From JANQTF01 sp041741415 (GTDB lineage: Bacteria > Bacteroidota > Bacteroidia > J057): a stretch of 64,000 nt of DNA. The stretch's first letter is position 1, and every line of letters starts with the position of its first letter. A model generated the notes under the pieces. It did not search any database. It saw only the letters and a list, made by a program, of their open reading frames with translations, and was not told where the DNA came from. Shown here piece by piece: positions 52,213 to 61,563 of this stretch. Location: positions 313,866 through 377,865 of the forward strand of contig JBGSKC010000036.1 of NCBI GenBank assembly GCA_041741415.1, read 5' to 3'. The position numbers and the translations under genes were made by a program.

Positions 52213-53166
52213 TCAGGAGCTGAACAGCAGGCTTAGGAGAGACAGGGCCAGTAACACATTCACCGTGCCGATGTAAGCGCTACCCTTTGGCGACCTGCGA
52301 ATGAGCAGGGTAATCAAAGAAACGACCCCGACGAGGTAAATGGTCCAGAAATACGAGCCATATGGGCCGTTCAGAACGCGGAACTTCCAGAGAAACCCCG
52401 ATTCCAGCACCTCCACATGGGTGAGAAACCCCCCAACGGGACTTTTGTGTAAAGTAACAGTGCGGCCTACAGGCATTTTTTTCGCGTCTTCGCCATGTAC
52501 AAAAAAATGGTGACGGGTGGTGCGAATGGTCATGCCATTGGCGGAGACGAAGACTTTGGGCGTTTTCTTCCTGGTGGCGACCTTTTCGCTGAGCAGCGCC
52601 TGGCTGTTGGCGAAATCGAGGCCCATACCAATGCAAAACAGTAACAAGGCGAGGGCCGCCCACTTCATGAAACCTCCAAAAATGCGGTAGCCGATCATGC
52701 TGTCATCGGGGAAAGAAGCAGCAGCTCGGTGAGGCTGCTCGGAAGAGGTGGTGGTACCGGGGCCCGACTGCCGGAAGCCGCTGGTAGTGGAAATGGGCTG
52801 GGTGGCACCGCGGTACTTCACCCGCTGGGTGTATCGGCTGCCCCGGTATCGTTCGGCCCGCTTCATCCGGGTAAGCTCCTGGCGCTGGGCAATCGCCTGC
52901 TTCATGCGCGCCAGGTCATCGGGGGGCTGCATCATGTGCCAGTACCGCTGAAGATAGCGATGCCGCTGCTCCGGATTGCTGAGTACATGGTAGGCCTCGC
53001 CGAGGGCAAGAAATTCTTCATGCGCACGCGGATCCTGGTTGCGGTCGGGGTGAAGCAAAAATGCCTTTTCCCGATACGCAGCCCGTATCACATCCTCACC
53101 ATCCTCCGGCTGAATGCCCAGAATGGCGAAGTAATCTTTAAATGGCTGATGGCGAGGCGAAGACAT
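52213..53166 (-). CDS. Membrane J-domain protein, copy 1 of a tandem pair
   Basis: A 317-residue protein: J domain (about 8-75, DYFAILGIQPEDGEDVI, AFLLHPDRNQDPRA with HPD), a basic helical and Ser/Thr-rich linker (about 85-165), span 1 (KWAALALLLFCIGMGLDF), an extracytoplasmic part of about 100 residues with beta character (SANGMTIRTTRHHFFVHGEDAK), and two closing spans. It is divergent from the PBP1A gene and cotranscribed with its paralogue. Such J proteins usually bring DnaK to a membrane site; the partner is unknown. Confidence 0.8.
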   Translation of the reverse strand: MSSPRHQPFKDYFAILGIQPEDGEDVIRAAYREKAFLLHPDRNQDPRAHEEFLALGEAYHVLSNPEQRHRYLQRYWHMMQPPDDLARMKQAIAQRQELTRMKRAERYRGSRYTQRVKYRGATQPISTTSGFRQSGPGTTTSSEQPHRAAASFPDDSMIGYRIFGGFMKWAALALLLFCIGMGLDFANSQALLSEKVATRKKTPKVFVSANGMTIRTTRHHFFVHGEDAKKMPVGRTVTLHKSPVGGFLTHVEVLESGFLWKFRVLNGPYGSYFWTIYLVGVVSLITLLIRRSPKGSAYIGTVNVLLALSLLSLLFSS

Positions 53167-53484
53167 ACGCGCAGATATCTCGTGCGGAGGTTGCTTGCAA
53201 AAGGTACAGAAAGTTCCGGAAGAGAAGTCCCTGCAGCAAATTTTTCTCTTTCCGTATTTAGTAAAATCTTCTCACTCTCTTGTTGTTATGTGCCAGATGA
53301 AATAAATGTCCGAATCCCTATTTGTCGTTTCAAAATCAGCGATCCTGTCGGGCAGCAAATAGTTGCCAGCACCCCTCAAATCCGCCTCCATCCCGACCTC
53401 CTGCTTCGATCTGCAAAAAATCTCTAAACTTCCCGTTATCTTGCAAGTGATTAATTATTCACCGACCACGAACAAACAGGCATC
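53167..53484. other. Divergent intergenic region before PBP1A
   Basis: About 318 bases, AT-richer than the flanks, holding the start regions of both neighbouring transcripts. I see no complete TAnnTTTG with a fitting -33 box, no hairpin with a T run and no credible small gene. Confidence 0.4.
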
Positions 53485-55797
53485 ATGAGCCAAGGTCCGC
53501 AGGATTTCGATCGTTTCGCCGAAGAAGCCATTCTCGGGAGCAGCAAGCCTGATCCAACCCCCAGCCAACCTCCGGCTACGCCACCACCGCCCGCTGGCAA
53601 AAATTCTTTTGCCATGGCAAGGAAGGTGTTTTTCTGGCTGACAGGAGCCGGGATAGGAGCTTTTTTCATCCTGATGGTTGTCCTGTCCTTCGACCTGCCA
53701 CCCATGGCGCTGATCGAAAACCCCAACTCCGACCTCTCCACCCAGCTCATCTCCGCCGATGGGGTTGTGCTGCAAAAGTTCTACACCCAGGAGAATCGGG
53801 TGAATCTCCGCCTCAACGAGATTTCCCCTCACATCATCAATGCCCTTATCGCCGCTGAGGACGCCCGCTTTTACAGCCATGCCGGCATAGACCCCAAATC
53901 ATTTTTTTCTATCGCCTTCGACATTGTCTCTGGAAACGAGATCCGGGGAGGGTCCACGATCACGATGCAGCTTGTGCGGAACCTCTACCAGGACGTTACC
54001 AAGGATGGAACCATCATCCGAAAGCTAAAAGAATACCTCGTTTCCGCCATTTTGGAGCGCCGGTTCACCAAAGATGAGATCATGGAGGCCTACCTCAACA
54101 CGGTCAATATCTATGGGGATGCTTATGGCGTCGAAACGGCTGCCAACCGGCTGTTCGATAAATCTGCCCGCGACCTCAACATTGAAGAGTCGGCTATGAT
54201 CGTGGGGATGCTCAAAGGCCAGGGGGTTTACAACCCGTTCCGCCGCCCGGAGAACACCATCACCCGGCGAAATGTGGTGATTGGCCAAATGGTCAAATAT
54301 GGATTTGTAGACAGCACCCATATAAACGTCGATTCCATTAAGGCCATCCCATTGGGCATAGGCCTGGCTCAGCAGGAGCAGGAGCACGTCAAAGGCCTGG
54401 CCCCCTATTTTCGGGAGGAAGTGAGAAAATGGCTGGCAGATTGGTGCTCGCAAAACGGATATAATCTCTATGCCGACGGCCTGCGGGTGTTTACCACCAT
54501 CGACTCCCGGATGCAGGCCCATGCCGAAGCGGCCGTTCGCGACCACATGAAGCAGCTACAAACAGACTTTGACCGGGTAGAAAACCGGGGCGAAAAAGCC
54601 ATGCGGCGCGACCCCGAAATGCTCATCGACCTCAAAAAGCAGTCTGCCCGCTGGGTAACAGGCAAAAAAGCCGGAAAAAGTGACTCAGAGCTTGAAGCTG
54701 AGTTTATCCAGCCTCAACCCATGAACATTTTCGCCTGGGATGGCCCCCGCGACACGACGATGACTCCGCTCGACTCCCTGAGATACTACGCCCGCTTCCT
54801 CGAAACAGGGATGGTGTCCATTGACCCAAACAACGGCCATGTCAAAGCCTGGGTAGGTGGCATCGATTTTCGCTTTTTCAAGTACGACCACGTGCAGCAG
54901 GGAGCCCGCCAGGTTGGCTCTACTTTCAAACCATTTGTGTATGGAGCTGCTATGGAAGTGCCGGGCTTTGGGCCGTGCAAGTTGTATCAAAATCAGCCCG
55001 TTACCATTAAACTACCCACCGGCCAGTACTGGAGTCCGAAAAACTCCGGGGGCGAAGTGGGAGGCATGGTATCGCTGCGCTATGGCCTGGCGCAGTCGCT
55101 CAACGTGGTAACTGCCCGCCTGATCAACGACATTTCGCCTGAGGCTGTCGCCAACTTTGCCCACAGGGTGGGCATCACCTCCCCCCTCGACAAAGTGCAC
55201 TCCCTCGCCCTCGGCACCACCGACCTCACCGTGATGGAAATGACAAGGGCATATAGCACCTTCGCCAACCTTGGTAACCTCATCACCCCCATTTTTGTGA
55301 CGAGGATCGAGGACCGCAACGGCAAAATTCTGTATGAAAACCAGCAGGCTCCGCAGCGGGTGCTGGACGAAAAAACCGCCTACACCATTGTCAAGCTTCT
55401 GCAAGGGGTGGTGGACATGGGCACGGGTCTTCGCCTTCGGTACCGGTATAAGTTCACCCAGGAAATCGGCGGCAAAACTGGCACCACCCAAAATCAGTCT
55501 GATGGCTGGTTCATGGGCATTACCCCCAACCTTGTTACCGGGGTATGGGTAGGGGCCCAGGATCGGCGGATGCGGTTTACCTCGATCGCCTACGGCCAGG
55601 GTGCCAACATGGCCCTTCCGATCTGGGCTTTGTACATGAAGGGCGTGTATGGCGACTCCCGCATTTCCCTGCCCGAAGATCCCTTCCGCCGTCCCGGCGG
55701 CTACGATGTGAACCTTTCCTGCGAAGACCGCCGCCGTGAAGACGCAAAAGATGGCTCCTATCAGCCCAGCTCGGATGATTTCGATGGGTTTGAGTGA
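53485..55797 (+). CDS. Class A penicillin-binding protein (PBP1A type)
   Basis: A 770-residue bifunctional peptidoglycan synthase. After a proline-rich cytoplasmic tail (1-40) comes one span (about 50-72). The GT51 glycosyltransferase domain (about 95-290) has the catalytic E125 in EDARFYSHAG and GGSTITMQLVRNLY. The transpeptidase domain (about 410-730) shows S479-x-x-K482 in GSTFKPF, SLN in AQSLNVVTA and K664-TG. It polymerises and cross-links glycan outside the inner membrane. Length and motif order are normal, so it should be fully active. A short spacer (95 bases) separates it from the transporter gene. Confidence 0.95.
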   Translation: MSQGPQDFDRFAEEAILGSSKPDPTPSQPPATPPPPAGKNSFAMARKVFFWLTGAGIGAFFILMVVLSFDLPPMALIENPNSDLSTQLISADGVVLQKFYTQENRVNLRLNEISPHIINALIAAEDARFYSHAGIDPKSFFSIAFDIVSGNEIRGGSTITMQLVRNLYQDVTKDGTIIRKLKEYLVSAILERRFTKDEIMEAYLNTVNIYGDAYGVETAANRLFDKSARDLNIEESAMIVGMLKGQGVYNPFRRPENTITRRNVVIGQMVKYGFVDSTHINVDSIKAIPLGIGLAQQEQEHVKGLAPYFREEVRKWLADWCSQNGYNLYADGLRVFTTIDSRMQAHAEAAVRDHMKQLQTDFDRVENRGEKAMRRDPEMLIDLKKQSARWVTGKKAGKSDSELEAEFIQPQPMNIFAWDGPRDTTMTPLDSLRYYARFLETGMVSIDPNNGHVKAWVGGIDFRFFKYDHVQQGARQVGSTFKPFVYGAAMEVPGFGPCKLYQNQPVTIKLPTGQYWSPKNSGGEVGGMVSLRYGLAQSLNVVTARLINDISPEAVANFAHRVGITSPLDKVHSLALGTTDLTVMEMTRAYSTFANLGNLITPIFVTRIEDRNGKILYENQQAPQRVLDEKTAYTIVKLLQGVVDMGTGLRLRYRYKFTQEIGGKTGTTQNQSDGWFMGITPNLVTGVWVGAQDRRMRFTSIAYGQGANMALPIWALYMKGVYGDSRISLPEDPFRRPGGYDVNLSCEDRRREDAKDGSYQPSSDDFDGFE

Positions 55798-55891
55798 GAG
55801 GTGAGATGTTGAGAGACGGGAAGCGAGAGCCAAGAGCCGAGAACCGAGACAAGAAAACTCAAAACCCCAAACACCCAACTCTACCCACCTT

Positions 55892-57283
55892 ATGGCAAGC
55901 AGATCCGGCTTTTCAAACAGATTTGGCTTCATCGCCGCTGCGGCTGGCAGCGCGGTTGGCCTGGGAAATATCTGGCGGTTCCCCGCTGAAACAGGGGCAA
56001 ATGGCGGCGCAGCCTTCCTGCTGGTGTACCTGCTTTGCACCGTGCTGATCGGATACCCCATCATGGTAGGGGAAATCAGCCTGGGGCGGCGCACCCACTC
56101 CAACCCCTTCGGTGCTTACAAAACCCTTGGCGGCAAAGCGTGGTCGTGGGTTGGCCTCTTCGGGATTCTGTGCGGGATCATGATCCTGTCCTTTTACAAC
56201 GTGGTGGCAGGCTGGGCATTTGGCTATTTCATCGAAATCAGCTTTAGTGACCTGCTGCAGCAGCAAAATTTCGGGGAGTTCTTCGGCGCTTATGTGGCCG
56301 ACATCTCCGATAATTTCATTTTTTCCTTCTTTTTCATGGTCCTCACGGTGCTCATCGTGATGCGGGGCGTTCAGGATGGTATCGAAACAGCCTCCAAAAT
56401 TCTCATGCCCTTCCTGTTCATCATCCTGATTGGCCTCATTTTTTATGCCTTTACCCTCGACGGGGCCATGGAAGGGGTGGCATTTTACCTCGTTCCCGAT
56501 TTTTCAAAAATCACCATCGAAACCATCTATTCGGCCATGGGCCAGGCCTTTTTCTCCCTTTCCCTCGGCATGGGCGCGCTCATTACCTACGGCTCCTACA
56601 TCAGCAAAAAAGAAAATATTTTGTCTTCGGCTGCCATTGTCACTGCCGCCGACTTCTCTGTGGCTTTCTTAGCCGGCCTTCTGATTTTTCCGCTCGTTTT
56701 TTCTCAGGGGCAAACGCCGGGGGCTGGTCCCGGACTGGTGTTTGTAGCCCTGCCGGGCATTTTTCAAGCCATGGGCCCAATTGCCGGGAAACTCATCGGC
56801 GGCAGTTTCTTCCTTCTGCTGTGCGTGGCTGCGCTCACCTCCACCATTTCCCTGCTGGAAGTGCCGGTTTCCTATTTTGTAGATCAGAAAAAATGGCCCA
56901 GAAAATGGGTCGTGCCTGTCCTGGCTGCTGTGGTCTTCCTCATCGGGATCCCCAGCATGTTGTCGCAGGGCGCTGTTTCTGCCCTGTCTGCGGGTGGGTT
57001 TGTCGAATACAACGGTGCCGGGCAATCCTTCCTCGACCTCATCAACGACTTGTTCAGTGAAGTGGGCCTGCCGCTTGGTGGCTTCCTGATGAGCTTGTTC
57101 ATTGCAACTAAATGGAAAACCCACTCGATGACGGCAGAAATCAGCTCGGGAGCGCCGGGCTATCCCGGAAGCCGGCTGGAAGTTGTACTCAACTTCACGA
57201 TTCGGTTCATTAGCCCCATTCTGCTAGGGATCATTGTGCTGCTCACCATCGGGCAAAAATTTCTGGGTATCAGCTTTTTTTGA
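55892..57283 (+). CDS. Sodium-dependent transporter, NSS/SNF family
   Basis: A 463-residue inner-membrane symporter of the LeuT fold that takes up amino acids or similar compounds with sodium. The signature opens the protein: NRFGFIAAAAGSAVGLGNIWRFPAETGANGGAAF with unwound span 1, then GYPIMVGEISLGRR. About eleven to twelve spans follow (for instance LSLGMGALITYGSYIS in the sodium-binding region). The substrate is unknown; Bacteroidota members with this start are mostly uncharacterised. It is convergent with the phosphoesterase gene 17 bases downstream. Confidence 0.93.
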   Translation: MASRSGFSNRFGFIAAAAGSAVGLGNIWRFPAETGANGGAAFLLVYLLCTVLIGYPIMVGEISLGRRTHSNPFGAYKTLGGKAWSWVGLFGILCGIMILSFYNVVAGWAFGYFIEISFSDLLQQQNFGEFFGAYVADISDNFIFSFFFMVLTVLIVMRGVQDGIETASKILMPFLFIILIGLIFYAFTLDGAMEGVAFYLVPDFSKITIETIYSAMGQAFFSLSLGMGALITYGSYISKKENILSSAAIVTAADFSVAFLAGLLIFPLVFSQGQTPGAGPGLVFVALPGIFQAMGPIAGKLIGGSFFLLLCVAALTSTISLLEVPVSYFVDQKKWPRKWVVPVLAAVVFLIGIPSMLSQGAVSALSAGGFVEYNGAGQSFLDLINDLFSEVGLPLGGFLMSLFIATKWKTHSMTAEISSGAPGYPGSRLEVVLNFTIRFISPILLGIIVLLTIGQKFLGISFF

Positions 57284-57299
57284 TCATCCGGCCCGCACA

Positions 57300-57881
57300 T
57301 TATTCTGGTCCTTCCCAGGAAACAAACTCAAAAGAATCTGCCTTTACCTCCCACCAGTCCACCCGGTCTGTGGCCATGTCGATGGTGCAGCAACTGTGTG
57401 GAGCAGGTTCCGGCTTTCCGGCTGCCAGGGTCATGCCCATGATGGAGCCAGGATTGAGCAGGCGGGTTTCGCCATGCGAGCCCTGAGCGGTATCGTCACA
57501 GGCTTTATGGTTGTGGCCAAAAAACACATACCGGTGCTTGCCTGAAGCTGCCAGATCGGCAGCGATGCCGTCGTAGTGGTTCATGGCCAGGGTCATCTCA
57601 TTCCATGACCGGACATAATATTCCCCGTGGACCTGTACCCGACCGGCAAATCCAGGCCGCTGGGCAACAAGGGCCATCATCCGAAAGGTGTCGGCGTCGT
57701 TGTTTCCCAGCACCACATGAATGGGTTTATCAAACAAATCTCCCATCATGGCCAGCGCGAAGGGGGAGCAAAGGTCGCCGCAGCACCACAGCTCGTCGCA
57801 GGCCTGGACCTGGGGAGCAGACAAGGCGGCGCGAAGGTGCCAGACGTGGTCGTGGACGTCGGAAATCAGGGCCAGTTTCAT
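57300..57881 (-). CDS. Metallophosphoesterase, YfcE/MJ0936 family
   Basis: A 193-residue cytosolic phosphodiesterase starting at ATG 57881 (MKLALISDVHDH). The calcineurin-fold metal ligands are in order: DVHDH, the WCCGDLCSPF segment with CGD, LGNNDAD with GNND, HYDGIA and FFGHNHKAC with GHxH. The C-terminal LLNPGSIMGM is the usual strand of the YfcE branch. Members hydrolyse model phosphodiesters or cyclic nucleotides. The upstream in-frame start overlaps nothing useful. It follows the SLC13 gene by 75 bases. Confidence 0.92.
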   Translation of the reverse strand: MKLALISDVHDHVWHLRAALSAPQVQACDELWCCGDLCSPFALAMMGDLFDKPIHVVLGNNDADTFRMMALVAQRPGFAGRVQVHGEYYVRSWNEMTLAMNHYDGIAADLAASGKHRYVFFGHNHKACDDTAQGSHGETRLLNPGSIMGMTLAAGKPEPAPHSCCTIDMATDRVDWWEVKADSFEFVSWEGPE

Positions 57882-57956
57882 GAGTTGGAAGATGCGAAAA
57901 GGGGACGTCAATGACAACCATTTCCCTGACGGCTCTCCCTTCTGCCCCCGATTTTT

Positions 57957-59687
57957 TTAAAATGGAAACACCTGAGGCAGTAACCAGATCACCACGATGC
58001 TGTAAAGAATGCTAACGCCCAGTCCGATTTTGATAAAATCGGTGAAACGGTATTTGCCCAAAGTAAAAACCATCATGTTGGTTTGGTAGCCAACGGGCGT
58101 CAGGAAAGAGGCACTGGCACCATACGCCACGGCCATTACGAAGGGCAGATAACTAAGCCCCATAGCCTGAGAGGTAGCCAGCGCAATGGGAAACATCAGG
58201 GCGGCAGCGGCATTGTTGGTAATGAGTTCTGTCACAAACAGCGTAGCCAAAAACACCCCGGCCAGCGCCCATTGCGGAGAATCGCTACCAGTGATTGCCA
58301 AAATTGCATCGCTGATCACCTTGTCGGCTCCATAATTGGTCATCACTTCTGCGAGACCGAGCGAACTGCCAATCATGAGCAGCAGTCCGAGGTTGAGGGA
58401 GTTTTTGAGGTGCTTGATGCGCACAAACCCAAGGCCCAGCATGGCAAACAAGGCCAGGAGCATGGATTGGAACAGAGGAAGCAGGCCAAAGGCGGACACA
58501 GCAATGCCCCCCAGGAAAATGGCTACCGCCATCCAGCTTTGGCTGGGGGGCAGGAGGTCTTCGAGCTCCACCTCGGAGAGGAAAACAAAATTTCGCCGGA
58601 TGTTCTCGTGCTTTTCAAATTCATTTCCCACCGCCAGCACCAGGTTGTCGCCGGGCTGCAGCACTAATTCTCCAATTTTACCGGGCAGTTGATTATCTCC
58701 GCGGCGAACCGCCACAATAACTGCATCAAACTTGGTTCTGAACTGCGCCTCCTTCACCTGCTGCCCGATGATGGGGGCATTGTGGCGCACCACGACCTCC
58801 TGGAGGTTGGAGCGAAGGATGGCATGGATCCCGCTGTGCAGCTCCAGCCCATCGTATTTGAGCAGCTCCTGTATCTGGCTGATGTCGCCGGTAAACACCA
58901 GCGAGTCTCCTTCATAGACGATTTCCTCCGGGGTAACCGGCGAAATAAGGCGGTCGCCCCGCACGATTTCAGCAAGGAAGAGGTAGTCCATCTGGCGCAT
59001 GCCGTTGGCGGCTACCGATTTGCCTGCCAGGCGGGAGCCTTGCACCACGTCAGCTTCGAGAAAGAAATCGCCTTGCTGGTTGGCTTCTTCCAGCTCCTGT
59101 TTAGGCAGAAACCAGCGGCCTGCAACCACAAGATACAAAATGATGAGCGCAGCCAAAGGCAAGCCCACCCATATAAAATCGAACAATCCCAACGAAGGTA
59201 GCCCGGCTTCCACCACGAAAGAGTTGACAATCAGGTTGGTGCTTGTTCCAACCAGGGTCATGACTCCGCCCACAATTGCAGCATAGGAAAGCGGGATGAG
59301 GAGTTTGGAAGGGGCAAAATGGCGGTTTTGCTTAATGATGCCCATGAAAGCGGCCACAACGGCAGTGTTGTTCAGCATCGACGACAGCAGGGCCGTGATG
59401 CTGGTGAGGCGGAACATGGTGGCCGAAAAGGATCCCTTGCGGATGATGGTGCGGGAAAACAGCGGCAGCAAATGCGTTCTTTCCAGCACTGTGGAAACCT
59501 GCAGCAGCAAGATCAGGCCCACGAGGGTTTCGTTCGAATATTTGGCCAGAAGCTTCTCGGGCTTGATCCAACCGGCAAAGAGGCAGATGGCAGCGGCCAG
59601 CACAAAAAGCAGTTCGGGTCTTACCTTGTTGGTGATAAGCCCGATAAAAAGCAAGGCAAGGAGGCCCAGGATGAGATATGCTTCCAT
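57957..59687 (-). CDS. SLC13/DASS-type permease with two RCK_C domains
   Basis: A 576-residue inner-membrane transporter. N-terminal spans (about 1-185) start with YLILGLLALLFIGLITNKVRPE and include NNTAVVAAFMGI, a DASS signature. Two TrkA-C (RCK_C) domains sit in the middle (about 205-285 and 295-370), as in the SLC13-RCK branch. C-terminal spans include ELITNNAAAALMFPIA, the second Asn-containing DASS signature, and PVGYQTNMMVFTLGKY. Such proteins carry dicarboxylates, sulfate or phosphate; the RCK_C domains suggest ligand gating. Substrate not determined. Confidence 0.93.
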   Translation of the reverse strand: MEAYLILGLLALLFIGLITNKVRPELLFVLAAAICLFAGWIKPEKLLAKYSNETLVGLILLLQVSTVLERTHLLPLFSRTIIRKGSFSATMFRLTSITALLSSMLNNTAVVAAFMGIIKQNRHFAPSKLLIPLSYAAIVGGVMTLVGTSTNLIVNSFVVEAGLPSLGLFDFIWVGLPLAALIILYLVVAGRWFLPKQELEEANQQGDFFLEADVVQGSRLAGKSVAANGMRQMDYLFLAEIVRGDRLISPVTPEEIVYEGDSLVFTGDISQIQELLKYDGLELHSGIHAILRSNLQEVVVRHNAPIIGQQVKEAQFRTKFDAVIVAVRRGDNQLPGKIGELVLQPGDNLVLAVGNEFEKHENIRRNFVFLSEVELEDLLPPSQSWMAVAIFLGGIAVSAFGLLPLFQSMLLALFAMLGLGFVRIKHLKNSLNLGLLLMIGSSLGLAEVMTNYGADKVISDAILAITGSDSPQWALAGVFLATLFVTELITNNAAAALMFPIALATSQAMGLSYLPFVMAVAYGASASFLTPVGYQTNMMVFTLGKYRFTDFIKIGLGVSILYSIVVIWLLPQVFPF

Positions 59688-59822
59688 TCGATAGTGAAGG
59701 CAAAGCTAACGAAGGAGGGACAAAAACCAGCCCAACCCTGCCGGGCTTTCTGGCAGTTCACGCAAGAATTCGGGCATTTTTATTCAAATCTGGACTAAGT
59801 GGGTTTACCAAACCGGGCATGT

Positions 59823-60155
59823 TCAGGCTGCTTTGCGGGCAATGCCCTTCCACCAGCCCAGCCGCTGGCCTGCGAGATAGACCCAGAAGCCCCACAGGGC
59901 GATGAGGGCCGGATAAACGAAAGGACTGCCAAAGTTGAAATAGATCGCGTCAGCAACTTCAGCATGGTGCATGTGCATCACCCCCCGTGTCATCCCGCAG
60001 CCAAAGCATTCAATATCGAAAAACAAGCGGGAGGGGCATACGATCACCTCGCTTTCGTCGAAAAACGTGGAGGGAAGCAGCCACAGCACAAACGGGAAGA
60101 CCAGGAGGGCGATCATCCAGGCGAGCTGCACAGGTTTTTGCAGGTACCACTTCAT
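59823..60155 (-). CDS. DUF2752 small membrane protein
   Basis: A 110-residue protein starting at ATG 60155 (MKWYLQKPVQ); the earlier in-frame start is a TTG. It has a first span (AWMIALLVFPFVLWLL), then the DUF2752 hallmark CPSRLFFDIECFGCGMTRG with paired cysteines and MHMHHAEVADAIYFNFG, and a second and third hydrophobic stretch. The Cys-x-x-Cys-GMTR motif is diagnostic of the family. Function unknown. Confidence 0.9.
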   Translation of the reverse strand: MKWYLQKPVQLAWMIALLVFPFVLWLLPSTFFDESEVIVCPSRLFFDIECFGCGMTRGVMHMHHAEVADAIYFNFGSPFVYPALIALWGFWVYLAGQRLGWWKGIARKAA

Positions 60156-60250
60156 GTTTGAAAACAAAGTGGTCAGGAAAACGAGCCTGCTGCCAGATCT
60201 GCGTTCTCCTGACCAGTTGTGCTAACAGCAGAAAGCCATCAGCGGATAAC

Positions 60251-60697
60251 TCAATAGTAGTTCTTCATTTTCACCAGGGAATATACAACGCCTGGCAGCC
60301 AGCAAAGCAGCGACAGCACGAGGGCGATGATCCAGTCGCTACCTTCCCAATCGTCAAGAATACCAATTCCAACGAAGCCGAGACCCAGGATAGCCAGGAT
60401 GATATACACTGGTTTTTCGATATCCGCATTCGGCTTCTCCATCTGCTTGCGGAGGTGCTTTTGTGCGGCTTTGAGGCGGATGGCATCAGCAATGCCCATT
60501 TTCTGGCCAGTCAGCTCTTCGTACTTCTTTGGGGTCAATTCCATGAAGGACTCCAGGGTGAGGCCTGGCATTTCTGCCACGAGGGCCTTAGATTCTGGCT
60601 CACCAGCAAAAAGGTCTTTCCAGTTCTGAACCTTGGAGGAAGCGAAGGTGCTCATGCTAAGCACCATCAGCAAAAGGAGGGGTAATGCTCTTTTCAT
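60251..60697 (-). CDS. Secreted-N-terminus protein with YqaE/Pmp3-like tail
   Basis: A 148-residue protein with a signal-like start (MKRALPLLLLMVLSMSTFAS), a middle domain of about 70 residues rich in Lys and Glu (LTLESFMELTPKKYEELTGQKMG, AIRLKAAQKHLRKQME), and two C-terminal spans. The last span region, DWIIALVLSLLCWLPGVVYSLV, matches Pmp3/YqaE proteins. Pmp3 alone is a 50-60 residue membrane protein. Here it is joined to an extra domain, a layout seen in Bacteroidota. Function unknown. Confidence 0.75.
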   Translation of the reverse strand: MKRALPLLLLMVLSMSTFASSKVQNWKDLFAGEPESKALVAEMPGLTLESFMELTPKKYEELTGQKMGIADAIRLKAAQKHLRKQMEKPNADIEKPVYIILAILGLGFVGIGILDDWEGSDWIIALVLSLLCWLPGVVYSLVKMKNYY

Positions 60698-60834
60698 AAA
60701 AAGGCAATGATTAAAGTGGTTGGAATGAATTGGTAAGGGAAAGCAGAATCATTGAGCTAAAGCTAATGGATCTCCCGCCATCGGGCAAGAACGAAAGGCT
60801 TTCCGCTGCAAATTCTTTTTCTTCCGTGACGGAG

Positions 60835-61467
60835 TTACAATCCTCCGAGCCGGGTCTCATACAAAGCTTTGCTGTCGGTGATGGTGGTGTTGAGGTCATC
60901 CATGATTCCGGCCACGCGACTTTCGATGGACACCAGCCCGGCGGAAATCTCCGACATCTGCCCCAGGGCAATGGCTACTTCCAGGCTTTTGACCGCATCA
61001 TAGGCCTCGGTGTGCAGGGCGCGGAGGGCTTCAATGGCCTTGGAGGTTTTGGCTAATGTTTTTTCATAATCCCGCCGCGCAGTCTGGATCGCAGCCGTCA
61101 GCTCGTTGCGGGTCTTGGCATCGTTCAGGCCGCTGGTTTGGCGCTCCATCGCGGCAAACAGGTTCTCAGCGTCCATTTTCAGGCCTTCGTATTGCCGGTT
61201 CAGGTCTTCAACTTCTTTGTTCACCAGCTCCCAGTCGCCATAGACCTTGCGGAACTCTGCATCCACATTTTTGGCATTTTCCAGGGCCTGCTCCAGGCCG
61301 GTCAGGGTGGTCACGCCATCGGCCACGCGGTCGTCGGTTTTTTCCTTTTGCGCCTCAAAGCTCGCAATCTGGGTCTGGAATTTCCGCTTGTATTTGGGCA
61401 GGTCTTCGGGGCTTTTGGAGCAGGCAGCAAAGGCCATCAGCACAAGCATCGCAGTGAGCAATCGCAT
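60835..61467 (-). CDS. Coiled-coil lipoprotein, unknown function
   Basis: A 210-residue protein with a lipoprotein signal (MRLLTAMLVLMAFAACSKS, lipobox AAC). The mature part is nearly all helix with heptad-like spacing (KRKFQTQIASFEAQKEKTDD; EFRKVYGDWELVNKEVEDLNRQYEGLKMDAENLFAAME), so a long coiled coil is likely. I recognise no family with certainty. It lies 137 bases upstream of the YqaE-like gene on the same strand. Confidence 0.7.
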   Translation of the reverse strand: MRLLTAMLVLMAFAACSKSPEDLPKYKRKFQTQIASFEAQKEKTDDRVADGVTTLTGLEQALENAKNVDAEFRKVYGDWELVNKEVEDLNRQYEGLKMDAENLFAAMERQTSGLNDAKTRNELTAAIQTARRDYEKTLAKTSKAIEALRALHTEAYDAVKSLEVAIALGQMSEISAGLVSIESRVAGIMDDLNTTITDSKALYETRLGGL

Positions 61468-61563
61468 ATTCTCGCAGGATTGAAGTGAATTCAGGCCTCA
61501 AGATAAGGCGACTCGCTTATTTCTCCAGTTTTTTCCTCAAAACTGCGACAATGCCACCTCATC

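Noticed and set aside
55797..55860. Short GAG/CCGAGA near-repeats between PBP1A and the transporter
   Set aside because: Imperfect purine-rich words, too short and irregular for a meaningful repeat or array.
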